Shown piece after piece: positions 19,263 to 29,268 of a stretch of DNA of 64,000 bases. The translations under genes were made by a program, and so were the position numbers. The notes beneath the pieces were generated by a model. It saw nothing but the letters and a program-made list of their open reading frames with translations. It was not told the origin of the DNA and made no database searches. This DNA comes from an uncultured Lachnospiraceae bacterium (GTDB lineage: Bacteria; Bacillota; Clostridia; Lachnospirales; Lachnospiraceae): assembly GCA_947626745.1 (NCBI GenBank), contig CANQTF010000001.1:1-64000 (forward strand). Reading direction: 5' to 3'. The first letter of the stretch is position 1; every line of letters begins with the position of its first letter.

Positions 19263-20501
19263 TCAGACGACGATAATTTGCCGGCGGTATTCATTCTGCA
19301 GCGGCCCGCCGAATTTCTGCTGTACGAGCAGGGAGTAGATATGGGAGGCTCGAATGTCGGCATCGAACATCTGCAGACCGGCCTTTTGCGTGATGACCCT
19401 GCGGGCCTCCGCCGGTTTGGAGAGAAGCGGGATCGAGGCGCGCTCTTTGACGGCGCTAAGAAGCGGTCCCGCTTCTTTTTTGAAGCCGAGCAGCCTTGCA
19501 TAGTATATGTGATCTTCCCGGCAAAAGGCGAGCATGTCCTGCCGGCGGATATTTAAGAAAATATGCAGAAGGTTCCGGGCGACTCTCGTGTAGGTCATGT
19601 TTTTGGACTTGAGCAGTTCGCAGAAGGAGGAGTAGTCCGTGTAGTCCGGCAGCAGCCGGCAGATCCTGTCGGAAAAAGCCTCGTCCACGTCCAGGTATGA
19701 CAGGTATCCCTGCTCCTGTTCCAACAGCAGCTTATAGGACAGCAGCCCGGAGAGATCGTCCGGGAAAACAGGAAAGGCATGTCCGTAGGCGCGCTCCATT
19801 GTCCGGTAGACAGAGGCGGGGACCTGCTCCTTGATGCAGCCTATGTCGTTTCGTTCGCGGAGGGCTTCCCGGATGGCGCGGGCGGAGCTGAAGGCTGCCC
19901 CCAGAGACGCATCGTGGTAGTCGGAACCGCGCCGGCTTACGGTGTGCGGCACGATACGGCTTCCGCGCTTTTTGAGGGCCTTGATGTACTCCAGACCGAG
20001 AATATTGTTCGGGGATCGCAGCACGTCGAGGGAGGCGGTCAGGTGCGGCGCGGTGACGGAGAGCGCATGATTTCGGGCCTGCGGATAGGTGGCGCCTTCT
20101 TTCAGGCGCTGCTGCAGCTCGTGCCGAAAGGCGGGAGACTCTGCCAGAAGCTCGTCGGCAAAGGCGGACAGGATGTCCGTGTCGCCGCACTCGCTGCCGA
20201 AGCAGAGCACGTCGATCACCCCCAGCCTGTCCAACAGGGCGACGGCGCCGGAGGCAAAGTATTCCGCGCTTGCCGCAGCGTAGCAGACAGGCAGCTCCAG
20301 CACCAGATCCGCGCCGTTTTCAAGGGCGGTCTGCGCGCGCAGATGCTTATCCATGACGGCGGGTGTGCCCCGCTGTGTGAAATCGCCGCTCATGACGACG
20401 ACACAGTAATCCGCCCCCGCGGCCCTCTTTGCTTCTGCGATCTGATAGGCATGTCCGTTGTGGAACGGATCGTACTCCGCGATGATCCCTATTGTTTTCA
20501 T
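19263..20501 (-). CDS. tmcAL: tRNA(Met) cytidine acetate ligase / nucleotidyltransferase
   Basis: 'IGIIAEYDPFHNGHAYQI' (HxGH) and 'VVMSGDFTQRGTPAVMDKHLRA', characteristic of TmcAL/YlbM. Confidence 0.9.
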   Translation of the reverse strand: MKTIGIIAEYDPFHNGHAYQIAEAKRAAGADYCVVVMSGDFTQRGTPAVMDKHLRAQTALENGADLVLELPVCYAAASAEYFASGAVALLDRLGVIDVLCFGSECGDTDILSAFADELLAESPAFRHELQQRLKEGATYPQARNHALSVTAPHLTASLDVLRSPNNILGLEYIKALKKRGSRIVPHTVSRRGSDYHDASLGAAFSSARAIREALRERNDIGCIKEQVPASVYRTMERAYGHAFPVFPDDLSGLLSYKLLLEQEQGYLSYLDVDEAFSDRICRLLPDYTDYSSFCELLKSKNMTYTRVARNLLHIFLNIRRQDMLAFCREDHIYYARLLGFKKEAGPLLSAVKERASIPLLSKPAEARRVITQKAGLQMFDADIRASHIYSLLVQQKFGGPLQNEYRRQIIVV

Positions 20502-20609
20502 GATATCCGCACTCCTTATCAAACAGGCGGGTGAAACGCTGTTTGGAACAGTTTATCATAAAACGGCGGTTTTGTATCTAAAAAAATACCGTCAAAACAG
20601 GAATATATC

Positions 20610-20638
20610 TTGTACAAAATCAATAAATTTTGTATAAT
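20610..20638 (+). promoter_or_regulatory. Promoter upstream of pta
   Basis: TTGTAC-17 bp-TATAAT. Confidence 0.65.
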
Positions 20639-20700
20639 TTTACATATGCGGGAAGTTGCATACGACTTCGCCGCAATGATGTATTAGGAGGGAAAAGCAT

Positions 20701-21702
20701 ATGAGTTACATCGATCTGATCAAAGAGAAGGCAAAAAGCGACAAGAAGACGATCATTCTGCCGGAAACAAACGATAAAAGGACACTGATAGCGGCCTCGC
20801 ATATCCTGAAAGAGGGCATCGCGGACATCATCATGATCGGCAACGAGGAGAAGATCATGGACGGCGCGGGCTGGCTGGAAGTGGAACTGGACGGCGTCAG
20901 GATCGTCGATCCCGAGAATACGGATAAGTTTGAAGAATATGCGGAGCTTCTGTATGAGACCAGAAAGAATAAGGGCATGACGCCGGAGGCGGCCAGGGAG
21001 ATCCTGCTGAAGGACTATCTCACGTTCGGGGTAGTCATGGTCAAGGCGAACGACGCGGACGGCATGGTAGCGGGCGCATGTCATGCGACGGCAGACACGC
21101 TGCGCCCCGCGCTGCAGATCTTAAAGACCGCGCCGGGCGTAAAACTGGTATCCGGCTTCTTTATCATGGACGTGCCGGACTGTGAGTTCGGAGAGCACGG
21201 CACATTCCTGTTTGCGGACTGCGGCCTGAATCAGGATCCTACGGCGGAGGAGCTGGCGGCGATAGCGGACACGTCGGCCAAGAGCTTCAAGAGTCTGGTG
21301 GGCGCGAAGCCGATCATCGCCATGCTGTCCCATTCCACCAAGGGAAGCGCGAAGCATCCTCTCGTGGACAAGGTGGTGGAGGCTACGCGGATCGCTCATG
21401 AACAGTATCCGCATCTCTGCCTTGACGGCGAGCTGCAGACAGATGCGGCTCTCGTTCCGCAGGTGGCGAAATCCAAGGCGCCCGGCAGCGAGGTGGCAGG
21501 TAAGGCGAACGTGCTGATCTTCCCCAATCTGGACTGCGGCAACATCGGCTATAAGCTGGTACAGAGGCTCGGCAAGGCGGAGGCGTACGGCCCGATGCTG
21601 CAGGGTATCGCCAAACCCGTCAACGACCTTTCCCGCGGCTGCTCTTGGGAGGACATCGTGGGCGTCGTAGCGCTCACGGCGGTGCAGGCGCAGTTATCGT
21701 AA
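20701..21702 (+). CDS. pta: Phosphate acetyltransferase
   Basis: Pta-family sequence ('MLSHSTKGSAKHPLVDKVVEAT', 'LIFPNLDCGNIGYKLVQRLG'). Confidence 0.95.
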   Translation: MSYIDLIKEKAKSDKKTIILPETNDKRTLIAASHILKEGIADIIMIGNEEKIMDGAGWLEVELDGVRIVDPENTDKFEEYAELLYETRKNKGMTPEAAREILLKDYLTFGVVMVKANDADGMVAGACHATADTLRPALQILKTAPGVKLVSGFFIMDVPDCEFGEHGTFLFADCGLNQDPTAEELAAIADTSAKSFKSLVGAKPIIAMLSHSTKGSAKHPLVDKVVEATRIAHEQYPHLCLDGELQTDAALVPQVAKSKAPGSEVAGKANVLIFPNLDCGNIGYKLVQRLGKAEAYGPMLQGIAKPVNDLSRGCSWEDIVGVVALTAVQAQLS

Positions 21703-21745
21703 GCCTGTCCGCGGGATCGTTCAGGACAAAATCTGAATTTGGTGG

Positions 21746-21774
21746 TTGACAAATCAGACCCGCATCAGTATAAT
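21746..21774 (+). promoter_or_regulatory. Consensus sigma-70 promoter for yceD-rpmF
   Basis: TTGACA-17 bp-TATAAT. Confidence 0.8.
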
Positions 21775-21800
21775 AGTCTGCGTGTGAATAGGAGTCGGCT

Positions 21801-22328
21801 ATGTTCGTAAACTTGACCGATGTGTTTACAGACAAAGTGAAGACGGCCGTAACGGAGGCGAAAACGGAGCTTCGGCAGGTGGAAGCGGGCGGCGCGGTGA
21901 TCCCCGTCAAGGCGGCTTCGCCGGTCAAACTGACTTTTACCAACAGCGGTAAAGGCCGGGCAAGGGTCGAAGGTCAGGCGGAGGTAACGCTTGCCATGAA
22001 CTGTGACCGATGTCTGCGCCCCGTGGACAGGACGCTCCGTCTCGTGTTTGACAGGGAGGTATTCGCGCCGGACGCGCTCGAGGACGTACCTGACGGACAG
22101 GAGGACCAAGCGTTCATGGACGGCTGGCAGATGGACGTTGACGATTTCCTTCGCATTGAGATCGTGATTAACTTGCCTATGAAAGTCCTGTGCAAGCCTG
22201 ACTGCCGAGGGATATGCCGGCAGTGCGGCAGGGACCTGAATACGGGAACATGTGACTGTGACACCTTTGTTCCTGATCCGAGGATGGCGTTAATAAAGGA
22301 TATTTTTAACGGGAATAAGGAGGTGTAA
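21801..22328 (+). CDS. DUF177/YceD family protein
   Basis: CDRCLRP and 'CKPDCRGICRQCGRDLNTGTCDC' Cys motifs; directly upstream of rpmF. Confidence 0.9.
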   Translation: MFVNLTDVFTDKVKTAVTEAKTELRQVEAGGAVIPVKAASPVKLTFTNSGKGRARVEGQAEVTLAMNCDRCLRPVDRTLRLVFDREVFAPDALEDVPDGQEDQAFMDGWQMDVDDFLRIEIVINLPMKVLCKPDCRGICRQCGRDLNTGTCDCDTFVPDPRMALIKDIFNGNKEV

Positions 22329-22330
22329 AG

Positions 22331-22510
22331 ATGTCTATTTGTCCTAAGAACAAATCTTCCAAAGGTAGAAGAGACAAGAGAAGAGCAAACTGGAAAATGA
22401 CTGCTCCCACGTTGGTAAAGTGCAGTAAATGCGGCGCCCTGATGGTACCCCACAGAGTGTGCAGGAAGTGTGGCACATACAACAAAAAAGAGATCATCTC
22501 AGTTGATTGA
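22331..22510 (+). CDS. rpmF: 50S ribosomal protein L32 (59 aa; below the ORF-track cut-off)
   Basis: Translated by hand: MSICPKNKSSKGRRDKRRANWKMTAPTLVKCSKCGALMVPHRVCRKCGTYNKKEIISVD*. Confidence 0.96.
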   Translation: MSICPKNKSSKGRRDKRRANWKMTAPTLVKCSKCGALMVPHRVCRKCGTYNKKEIISVD

Positions 22511-22524
22511 GCATTGTCGGTACG

Positions 22525-22560
22525 GGCTTTTCGGGATATCCCGAAAAGCCTTATTTTTTT
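22525..22560 (+). terminator. Rho-independent terminator after rpmF
   Basis: Perfect 26-bp palindrome GGCTTTTCGGGATATCCCGAAAAGCC followed by TTATTTTTTT. Confidence 0.93.
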
Positions 22561-22594
22561 GTGGCGGGAAAACCTCCGGCCAATCTTTTAGAAC

Positions 22595-22623
22595 TTGATT
22601 TTTGCAGGTATATTTAGTATAGT
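22595..22623 (+). promoter_or_regulatory. Candidate promoter for plsX
   Basis: TTGATT-17 bp-TATAGT. Confidence 0.5.
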
Positions 22624-22653
22624 AGATATGATATTTCAGCATACGGCGGAAGG

Positions 22654-23697
22654 ATGCGCAGAGCGATGAGTGAATTGATAAAAGTAGCGGTAGATGCGAT
22701 GGGCGGCGACAACGCGCCGAAGGAGATCGTCAAGGGCGCGGTCGAGGCAGTCAACGAGAGCGGTAAGGTGAAGGTATATCTGACCGGGCCGCAGGAGGTC
22801 CTGGAGAGAGAGCTTGCCGGTTATACATACGAAAAAGACCGGATAGAGATCGTTCCGGCGACGGAGATCATCGAGACGGCCGAGCCGCCGGTGATGGCTA
22901 TCCGCAAGAAGAAGGATTCCTCTCTGGTCAAAGCGTTGAATCTCGTGAAGGACGGTACGTGCGACGCTTTTGTCTCCGCGGGCAGTACGGGCGCGACGCT
23001 GGTGGGCGGACAAGTTATCGTCGGGCGGATCAAGGGCGTGGAGAGACCGCCTCTCGCACCGCTTATCCCGACGGAGAACGGCTGCTCTCTGCTGATCGAC
23101 TGCGGCGCGAATGTGGACGCAAGGCCGTCTCATCTCGTGCAGTTTGCCAAGATGGGTTCCGTCTATATGGAGCATGTTATGGGCGTCAGGAATCCCAAGG
23201 TCGGCATCGTGAATATCGGCGCGGAGGAGGAGAAGGGGAATGCGCTCGTCAAGGAGACGTTCCCGCTCTTGAAGAACTGCCCGGACATCAATTTCATCGG
23301 CAGTGTGGAGGCAAGGGACATTCCCGCCGGCGTGGCTGACGTGGTCGTGTGCGAAGCCTTTGTCGGCAATGTGGTCCTCAAAACTTACGAGGGCGTGGGC
23401 AGCACACTTATCAAGAAGGTCAAGGCGGGCATGATGACAAGTCTGCGCAGCAAGCTTGGCGCGCTTCTGGTGAAGCCCGCGCTGAAGCAGACGCTGAAAG
23501 CCTTTGATCTGGAACAGTACGGCGGCGCACCGCTATTGGGGCTGAAAGGGCTGGTCGTCAAGACGCACGGCAGCTCCAAGGCAGTGGAGATCAAAAATTC
23601 GATCCTGCAGTGTATCACTTTTACGGAGCAGAAGATCAACGACAAGATCAGGGAGATGCTTCTGACGGAAGAGACAGTGTCCGAAGAGGACAAGTAG
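22654..23697 (+). CDS. plsX: Phosphate acyltransferase PlsX
   Basis: 'VAVDAMGGDNAPKEIVKGAVEA', 'ALLIDCGANVDARP'-like motif; upstream of acpP. Confidence 0.96.
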   Translation: MRRAMSELIKVAVDAMGGDNAPKEIVKGAVEAVNESGKVKVYLTGPQEVLERELAGYTYEKDRIEIVPATEIIETAEPPVMAIRKKKDSSLVKALNLVKDGTCDAFVSAGSTGATLVGGQVIVGRIKGVERPPLAPLIPTENGCSLLIDCGANVDARPSHLVQFAKMGSVYMEHVMGVRNPKVGIVNIGAEEEKGNALVKETFPLLKNCPDINFIGSVEARDIPAGVADVVVCEAFVGNVVLKTYEGVGSTLIKKVKAGMMTSLRSKLGALLVKPALKQTLKAFDLEQYGGAPLLGLKGLVVKTHGSSKAVEIKNSILQCITFTEQKINDKIREMLLTEETVSEEDK

Positions 23698-23730
23698 ACG
23701 ATAGAGAAGACGAAGGGAGCAGCAGCCGAC

Positions 23731-23961
23731 ATGGAGTTCGATAAGTTGAAAGAGGTCATAGCTGATGTACTGAGTGTAGATCCCAATGAGATAACGTTAG
23801 AGACGACGTTCGTGGAAGATCTGGGGGCCGATTCGTTGGATGTGTTTCAGATCATTATGGGGATCGAGGAAGCTTTTGAGATAGAGATCCCGGCCGAGAA
23901 GGCGGAGCATATCACGACGGTAGGGGAAGCGGTTGCCTTGATCAAAAATTCGATGTCATAA
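23731..23961 (+). CDS. acpP: Acyl carrier protein
   Basis: 'EDLGADSLDVFQIIMGIEEAFEIEIP' with DSL phosphopantetheine site. Confidence 0.97.
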   Translation: MEFDKLKEVIADVLSVDPNEITLETTFVEDLGADSLDVFQIIMGIEEAFEIEIPAEKAEHITTVGEAVALIKNSMS

Positions 23962-23974
23962 TAAAGCAGGGAAG

Positions 23975-23998
23975 CCCTTTCTGCAGGAAAGGGTTTTT
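23975..23998 (+). terminator. Rho-independent terminator after acpP
   Basis: CCCTTTC-tgcag-GAAAGGG followed by TTTTT. Confidence 0.85.
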
Positions 23999-24013
23999 CT
24001 ATGTGGAGGTTTC

Positions 24014-24706
24014 ATGCTGGAGGAAAGGATCACAGAACTGGAACAAAAGATACAGTATGCGTTCCAAGACAGGCGGCTTCTGGTGCAGGCGCTGACGCAC
24101 AGCTCATGCGCCAATGAACGCAGGATCAACAAGACCGGGGATTACGAGAGACTGGAATTTCTGGGAGACGCCGTGCTGGAGCTTGTCAGCAGTGATTATA
24201 TCTACAGGGAAAATGCGGATATGTCCGAGGGAAAGATGACGAAGTACCGTTCTTCTATCGTCTGCGAGCCGGCGCTTGCTTACTGTGCCAGAGAGATCGG
24301 ACTGGAGGAATATATCCTGCTTGGCAGGGGCGAGGAGGCCACCGGAGGCAGGAAAAGGGATTCGATCATATCCGACGTTATGGAGGCGGTCATAGGCGCG
24401 ATCTATCTGGACAGCGGCCTTGCGGAGGCGCAGCGCTTTATCCGGCGCTTCATTCTGTCGGATCTGGAGCACAAACAGCTCTTTTACGATGCGAAGACGA
24501 TCCTGCAGGAGGAAGTGCAGAAGGAGAATAAAGGTACGCCGCGGTACGAGCTTACGGACGAGGACGGGCCGGAGCACGACAAGACCTTCAGGGTCGAGGT
24601 GTTTATAGGGGACGTGAAGGCCGGGACAGGTGTCGGACATTCCAAGAAAGCGGCGGAGCAGAAGGCGGCCTATGAGGCGCTGCTTCGCATGAATACGCGC
24701 AGTTGA
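24014..24706 (+). CDS. rnc: Ribonuclease III
   Basis: 'ERLEFLGDAVLELVSSDYIY' signature plus C-terminal dsRBD. Confidence 0.96.
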   Translation: MLEERITELEQKIQYAFQDRRLLVQALTHSSCANERRINKTGDYERLEFLGDAVLELVSSDYIYRENADMSEGKMTKYRSSIVCEPALAYCAREIGLEEYILLGRGEEATGGRKRDSIISDVMEAVIGAIYLDSGLAEAQRFIRRFILSDLEHKQLFYDAKTILQEEVQKENKGTPRYELTDEDGPEHDKTFRVEVFIGDVKAGTGVGHSKKAAEQKAAYEALLRMNTRS

Positions 24707-24715
24707 GAGGTACAT

Positions 24716-27700
24716 ATGTATTTAAAAAGTATTGAGGTGCATGGGTTTAAGTCCTTTGCCAATAAGATCGTTTTTAAGTTTCACAACGGCATTACGGGCA
24801 TTGTCGGGCCGAACGGGTCCGGCAAGAGCAACGTGGCGGATGCCGTCAGGTGGGTTTTGGGAGAACAGCGCATCAAGCAGCTGCGCGGGGCGAATATGCA
24901 GGATGTCATCTTTTCGGGCACGGAGCTGCGCAAACCGCTGGGGTATGCCTATGTGGCGATCACACTCGACAATGCCGACCACCAGCTTGCGATAGACTAT
25001 GATGAGGTGACCGTTTCCAGAAGGCTGTATCGCTCCGGGGAGAGCGAGTACATGATCAACGGCACGGTGTGCCGCCTGAAAGACGTCAACGAGCTGTTCT
25101 ATGACACGGGTATCGGCAAGGAAGGCTACTCTATCATCGGACAGGGACAGATCGACAGGATCCTGAGCGGCAAGCCGGAGGAGAGGAGGGAACTCTTTGA
25201 CGAGGCTGCCGGTATCGTGAAGTTTAAGCGCAGGAAATATGCGGCGCAGAAGAAGCTGGAAGACGAGAAACAGAATCTCGTGCGCGTCAACGATATCCTT
25301 GCGGAATTGGAGAATCAGATCGGCCCGCTGGAGAAGCAGTCCGAGAAGGCAAGGGTCTATCTGAAGAAAAAAGAGGAGCTTAAGACGCTCGACGTCAATG
25401 TGTTCCTCTTAGAGAACGTGCGCGTCAGGCAGCAGCTTGACGAGGTGGAGGGCAAGCTGCATATCGCGTCCGGCGACCTGGAGGATACCACGAAAAAGTA
25501 TGAGCAGATCAAAGACGAGTATGAGCAGATCGCAAGCCGCATCGAACAGCTTGACCGGGAGATCGAGGAGACGAGGACGGCGCTTGCCGACACCGGCGTG
25601 ACGCGTTCCAAGCTGGAGGGTGAGATCAACGTCCTGAAGGAGCAGATCCATTCTGCGGAGGGAAACGAAGAACATCTCAAGACGCGCATCGACAGCATTC
25701 GCACACTGTTGGACGAGCGCAGCGCGGAGCGGGAGCAGATCCTGTCCAAGAAGGCGGCGATCGACGGGGAGCTGGCGCAGCTCGAACAGGCGAGAGCCGA
25801 GGCAAGGCAGCTTCTGGAAGAGACGCAGGGCAGGATCGAAGAGCTCAACAACCATATCGAAAGCGGCAAGAACACGATCATCGACGCCCTCAATAACCGC
25901 GCAACGATCAAGTCCAAGCTGGGAAGCTATGACGCGAAGCTGGAGCAGATCAATATCCGCAAGGCCGAGCTGAATTCCAGACTCCTCCGCGCGAAGTCCG
26001 ACGAGGCGGCACAGGCGGAGAACATCAAGAAGCTGGAAGAAGAATTTGAGAGCGTCAATGTGGTGATACGCGAGCTGAGCGACAGACAGGCGACGATGGA
26101 AGAGCAGCTTGCGGCGATTCGTGAGGAGTTAGCCGGCAGGGATCAGAAGCTGCGCGACACGCAGGTGCTTTATCATCAGGAAAAGTCCAAGCTGGAAGCG
26201 TTGTCCAACCTGACGGAGCGCTACGAAGGCTACGGCGGCAGCGTCAAGGCCGTCATGGAGCAGAAGGGGCAGGAGAAGGGGATCATCGGCGTCGTGGCCG
26301 ATATCATTCAGGCGGAGGCCAAGTACGAGACGGCGATCGAGACGGCTCTGGGCGGCAATATCCAGAATATCGTCACCGAGGACGAGGAGACGGCGAAGCG
26401 CATGATCGCCTATCTGAAAAAGACGAAAGCGGGGCGCGCAACCTTTCTGCCGCTCACGAGCATCACGAACCCGCAGGAGTTCAAGAATCCGGAGGCGCTG
26501 GACGAGGAGGGCGTCATCGGCATGGCCGACGAGCTTGTAAAGATCGATCAGAAGTACCGGAATGTGGCGAAGTCGATGCTCGGCCGCATCGTGGTCGTCG
26601 ATAACGTGGATCATGCCGTGAAGATCGCAAGAAAATACGCTTACGGGATCCGCATGGTGACGCTGGAGGGAGAACTGCTTGTGCCCGGCGGCGCGATCAG
26701 CGGCGGCGCGTTCAAGAACAATTCCAACCTTCTTGGCAGACGCCGCGAGATAGAAGAACTGGAGAAGAAGGTAAAGCAGTATGTCGTGGCTATCGACAAG
26801 CTGCTCAACGATATCGAGGACACGAAGAAGCGCAGGAACAAGCTGCGCCTGGACGTGGAGGACGTCAAGGGACAACTGCAGCGCAAGTTTATCGAGCAGA
26901 ATACCGCAAGGATCAATGTGATGCAGGCCAGAGACAAGAAGAGCGAGACGGAGGAAGGCTTCGGAGAGCTGAAATCCGAGGAGCAGGAGATAGAGCGCCA
27001 GATCAAGGAGATTCAGGTAGAGAAGGACGAGATCGCCAGAGAATTGGAGGATTCCGAACAGCTCGAGAAGAACACGGGCGCGCAGATAGAGGAGTTTCAG
27101 AAGCAGTTAGGAGAGCGGCGCGCGGAAGAGTCCGTTCAGGCGTCCAAGGTGTCCGAGTGGGATGTGGAAGTGGAGAAGATACGCCAGAGCGAGGACTTCC
27201 AGAGACAGAATCTGGAACGTGTGGACGGCGAGATCGCCAGACACAACGCGGAGCTGGACGAGGTGCAGGAAGGACTGCACCTGAGCAAAGAGGAAGTGGA
27301 GCGCAAGAAGGAGAGCATCATAGAGATCGAGAAGACGATCGCCTCCTCCTACACCGCGCAGAGCGACGCTTCGAGAAAGCTGCAGGAGGATACCGCGGCG
27401 AAAGAAGAGCTGGCCGGAAAGCAGAAGAATTTCTTCACTTCCCGGGAGGAACTCTCGGAGCGCATGACGGCGTTAGACAAGGAAGTATACCGTCTGGAGA
27501 GCCAGAAGGAGCGTATGCAGGAATCGATAGAGGCGCAGATCAACTATATGTGGGATGAGTACGAGATCACGCTGTCCGACGCGGAATCGCTTAAGGACGA
27601 TGCGATGAATGATCTGCCGGCCATGAAGAAAGAGATCGCGGCGCTCAAAGACGCGATCAAAAAGCTGGGCGACGTCAACGTCAACGCTATCGAGGATTAC

Positions 27701-28276
27701 AGGAATCTCATGGAGCGCTATACGTTCTTAAAGACACAGCACGATGATCTGGTGGAGGCGGAGAAGACCCTGCTCGGCATCATCGAGGAGCTGGATACCG
27801 CGATGCGGAAGCAGTTTAACGAGAAGTTCGCCGAGATCAACAGAGAGTTTGACAAGGTGTTCAAGGAGCTGTTCGGCGGCGGCAAGGGAACGCTTGAACT
27901 GATAGAGGACGAGGACATACTGGAGGCGGGCATACGCATCATCGCCCAGCCGCCGGGCAAGAAGCTGGTCAATATGATGCAGATGTCGGGCGGCGAGAAA
28001 TCATTGACGGCGATCTGCCTCCTGTTCGCGATCCAGAACCTGAAGCCGTCCCCTTTCTGTCTGCTGGACGAGATCGAGGCGGCGCTGGACGAGAACAATG
28101 TGGGAAGATTTGCAAAGTATCTGCATAAACTGACTAAGAATACACAGTTTATTGTTATTACCCACAGACGCGGAACGATGGAGAAGGCAGACCGCCTGTA
28201 CGGTATCACCATGCAGGAGAAGGGCGTTTCCACGCTGGTGAGCGTCAATCTGATCGATAAGGAACTGGATGACTGA
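24716..28276 (+). CDS. smc: Chromosome segregation protein SMC
   Basis: Walker A GPNGSGKSN, coiled coils with hinge, 'MSGGEKSLTAICLLFAI', 'CLLDEIEAALDENNV'. Confidence 0.98.
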   Translation: MYLKSIEVHGFKSFANKIVFKFHNGITGIVGPNGSGKSNVADAVRWVLGEQRIKQLRGANMQDVIFSGTELRKPLGYAYVAITLDNADHQLAIDYDEVTVSRRLYRSGESEYMINGTVCRLKDVNELFYDTGIGKEGYSIIGQGQIDRILSGKPEERRELFDEAAGIVKFKRRKYAAQKKLEDEKQNLVRVNDILAELENQIGPLEKQSEKARVYLKKKEELKTLDVNVFLLENVRVRQQLDEVEGKLHIASGDLEDTTKKYEQIKDEYEQIASRIEQLDREIEETRTALADTGVTRSKLEGEINVLKEQIHSAEGNEEHLKTRIDSIRTLLDERSAEREQILSKKAAIDGELAQLEQARAEARQLLEETQGRIEELNNHIESGKNTIIDALNNRATIKSKLGSYDAKLEQINIRKAELNSRLLRAKSDEAAQAENIKKLEEEFESVNVVIRELSDRQATMEEQLAAIREELAGRDQKLRDTQVLYHQEKSKLEALSNLTERYEGYGGSVKAVMEQKGQEKGIIGVVADIIQAEAKYETAIETALGGNIQNIVTEDEETAKRMIAYLKKTKAGRATFLPLTSITNPQEFKNPEALDEEGVIGMADELVKIDQKYRNVAKSMLGRIVVVDNVDHAVKIARKYAYGIRMVTLEGELLVPGGAISGGAFKNNSNLLGRRREIEELEKKVKQYVVAIDKLLNDIEDTKKRRNKLRLDVEDVKGQLQRKFIEQNTARINVMQARDKKSETEEGFGELKSEEQEIERQIKEIQVEKDEIARELEDSEQLEKNTGAQIEEFQKQLGERRAEESVQASKVSEWDVEVEKIRQSEDFQRQNLERVDGEIARHNAELDEVQEGLHLSKEEVERKKESIIEIEKTIASSYTAQSDASRKLQEDTAAKEELAGKQKNFFTSREELSERMTALDKEVYRLESQKERMQESIEAQINYMWDEYEITLSDAESLKDDAMNDLPAMKKEIAALKDAIKKLGDVNVNAIEDYRNLMERYTFLKTQHDDLVEAEKTLLGIIEELDTAMRKQFNEKFAEINREFDKVFKELFGGGKGTLELIEDEDILEAGIRIIAQPPGKKLVNMMQMSGGEKSLTAICLLFAIQNLKPSPFCLLDEIEAALDENNVGRFAKYLHKLTKNTQFIVITHRRGTMEKADRLYGITMQEKGVSTLVSVNLIDKELDD

Positions 28277-29268
28277 TGAGCGAAGAGAAGAAAGGCTTTT
28301 TTAACAGGTTAAAAGAAGGACTGACCAAGACGAGGAATAATATCGTGCAGGGCATTGACGCTGTGTTCGGGGGCTTTTCCAGTATCGACGAAGATTTCTA
28401 CGAGGAGCTGGAAGAGATCCTGATCACGGGCGATATCGGCGTGAAGGCGACCGAGGAGATCCTTGACAGGCTGCGCGAACAGGTCAAAGAGAACCACATC
28501 AAGGAGCCGGCTGACTGCAAGCAGTTCCTGATCCGCAACATTCAGGAACAGATGCAGGTGGGAGAGACGGCCTATGCGTTTGAACACCGGCAGTCGGTGG
28601 TGCTTGTGATCGGCGTCAACGGCGTGGGCAAGACGACGACGGTGGGTAAGCTGGCGGGCCAGCTTAAGGCGCAGGGGCGCAAGGTGCTTCTGGCGGCCGC
28701 GGACACATTCCGCGCGGCGGCGGGAGAACAGCTTGGCGAGTGGGCGAACCGCGCCGGCGTTGACGTGATCGGCGGAAACGAAGGCGCAGATCCCGCCAGC
28801 GTGATCTATGACGCCGTGAACGCGGCGAAGGCGAGAGGCGTGGACGTGCTGTTATGCGATACGGCCGGCCGGCTGCACAACAAGAAGAACCTGATGGAGG
28901 AGCTGAAAAAGATCGACCGCATCATCGGCAAAGAGTTTCCGGAGGCGCATAGGGAGAATCTGGTGGTGCTGGACGGAACGACCGGACAGAATGCGCTGCA
29001 GCAGGCGAAAGAATTCGGTGAGGCCGCCGACCTGACAGGCATTATCCTCACCAAGATGGACGGCACGGCCAAGGGCGGCATCGCCGTTGCGATCCAGTCG
29101 GAGCTGCAGATCCCCGTGAAGTATATCGGCGTCGGCGAGACCATTGACGATCTGCAGAAATTCGATGCGGAGCAGTTTGTGAACGCGCTGTTCGATACGG
29201 CGGCGGACGGGGAAGAGGCGCAGGAAGCATTAGGAGGAGAGAATGATGAAAGAACTGTCGTTGGATAA
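28276..29268 (+). CDS. ftsY: Signal recognition particle receptor FtsY
   Basis: NG domain: GVNGVGKTTTVGKLA, DTAGR, TKMDGTAKGG. Confidence 0.97.
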   Translation: MSEEKKGFFNRLKEGLTKTRNNIVQGIDAVFGGFSSIDEDFYEELEEILITGDIGVKATEEILDRLREQVKENHIKEPADCKQFLIRNIQEQMQVGETAYAFEHRQSVVLVIGVNGVGKTTTVGKLAGQLKAQGRKVLLAAADTFRAAAGEQLGEWANRAGVDVIGGNEGADPASVIYDAVNAAKARGVDVLLCDTAGRLHNKKNLMEELKKIDRIIGKEFPEAHRENLVVLDGTTGQNALQQAKEFGEAADLTGIILTKMDGTAKGGIAVAIQSELQIPVKYIGVGETIDDLQKFDAEQFVNALFDTAADGEEAQEALGGENDERTVVG

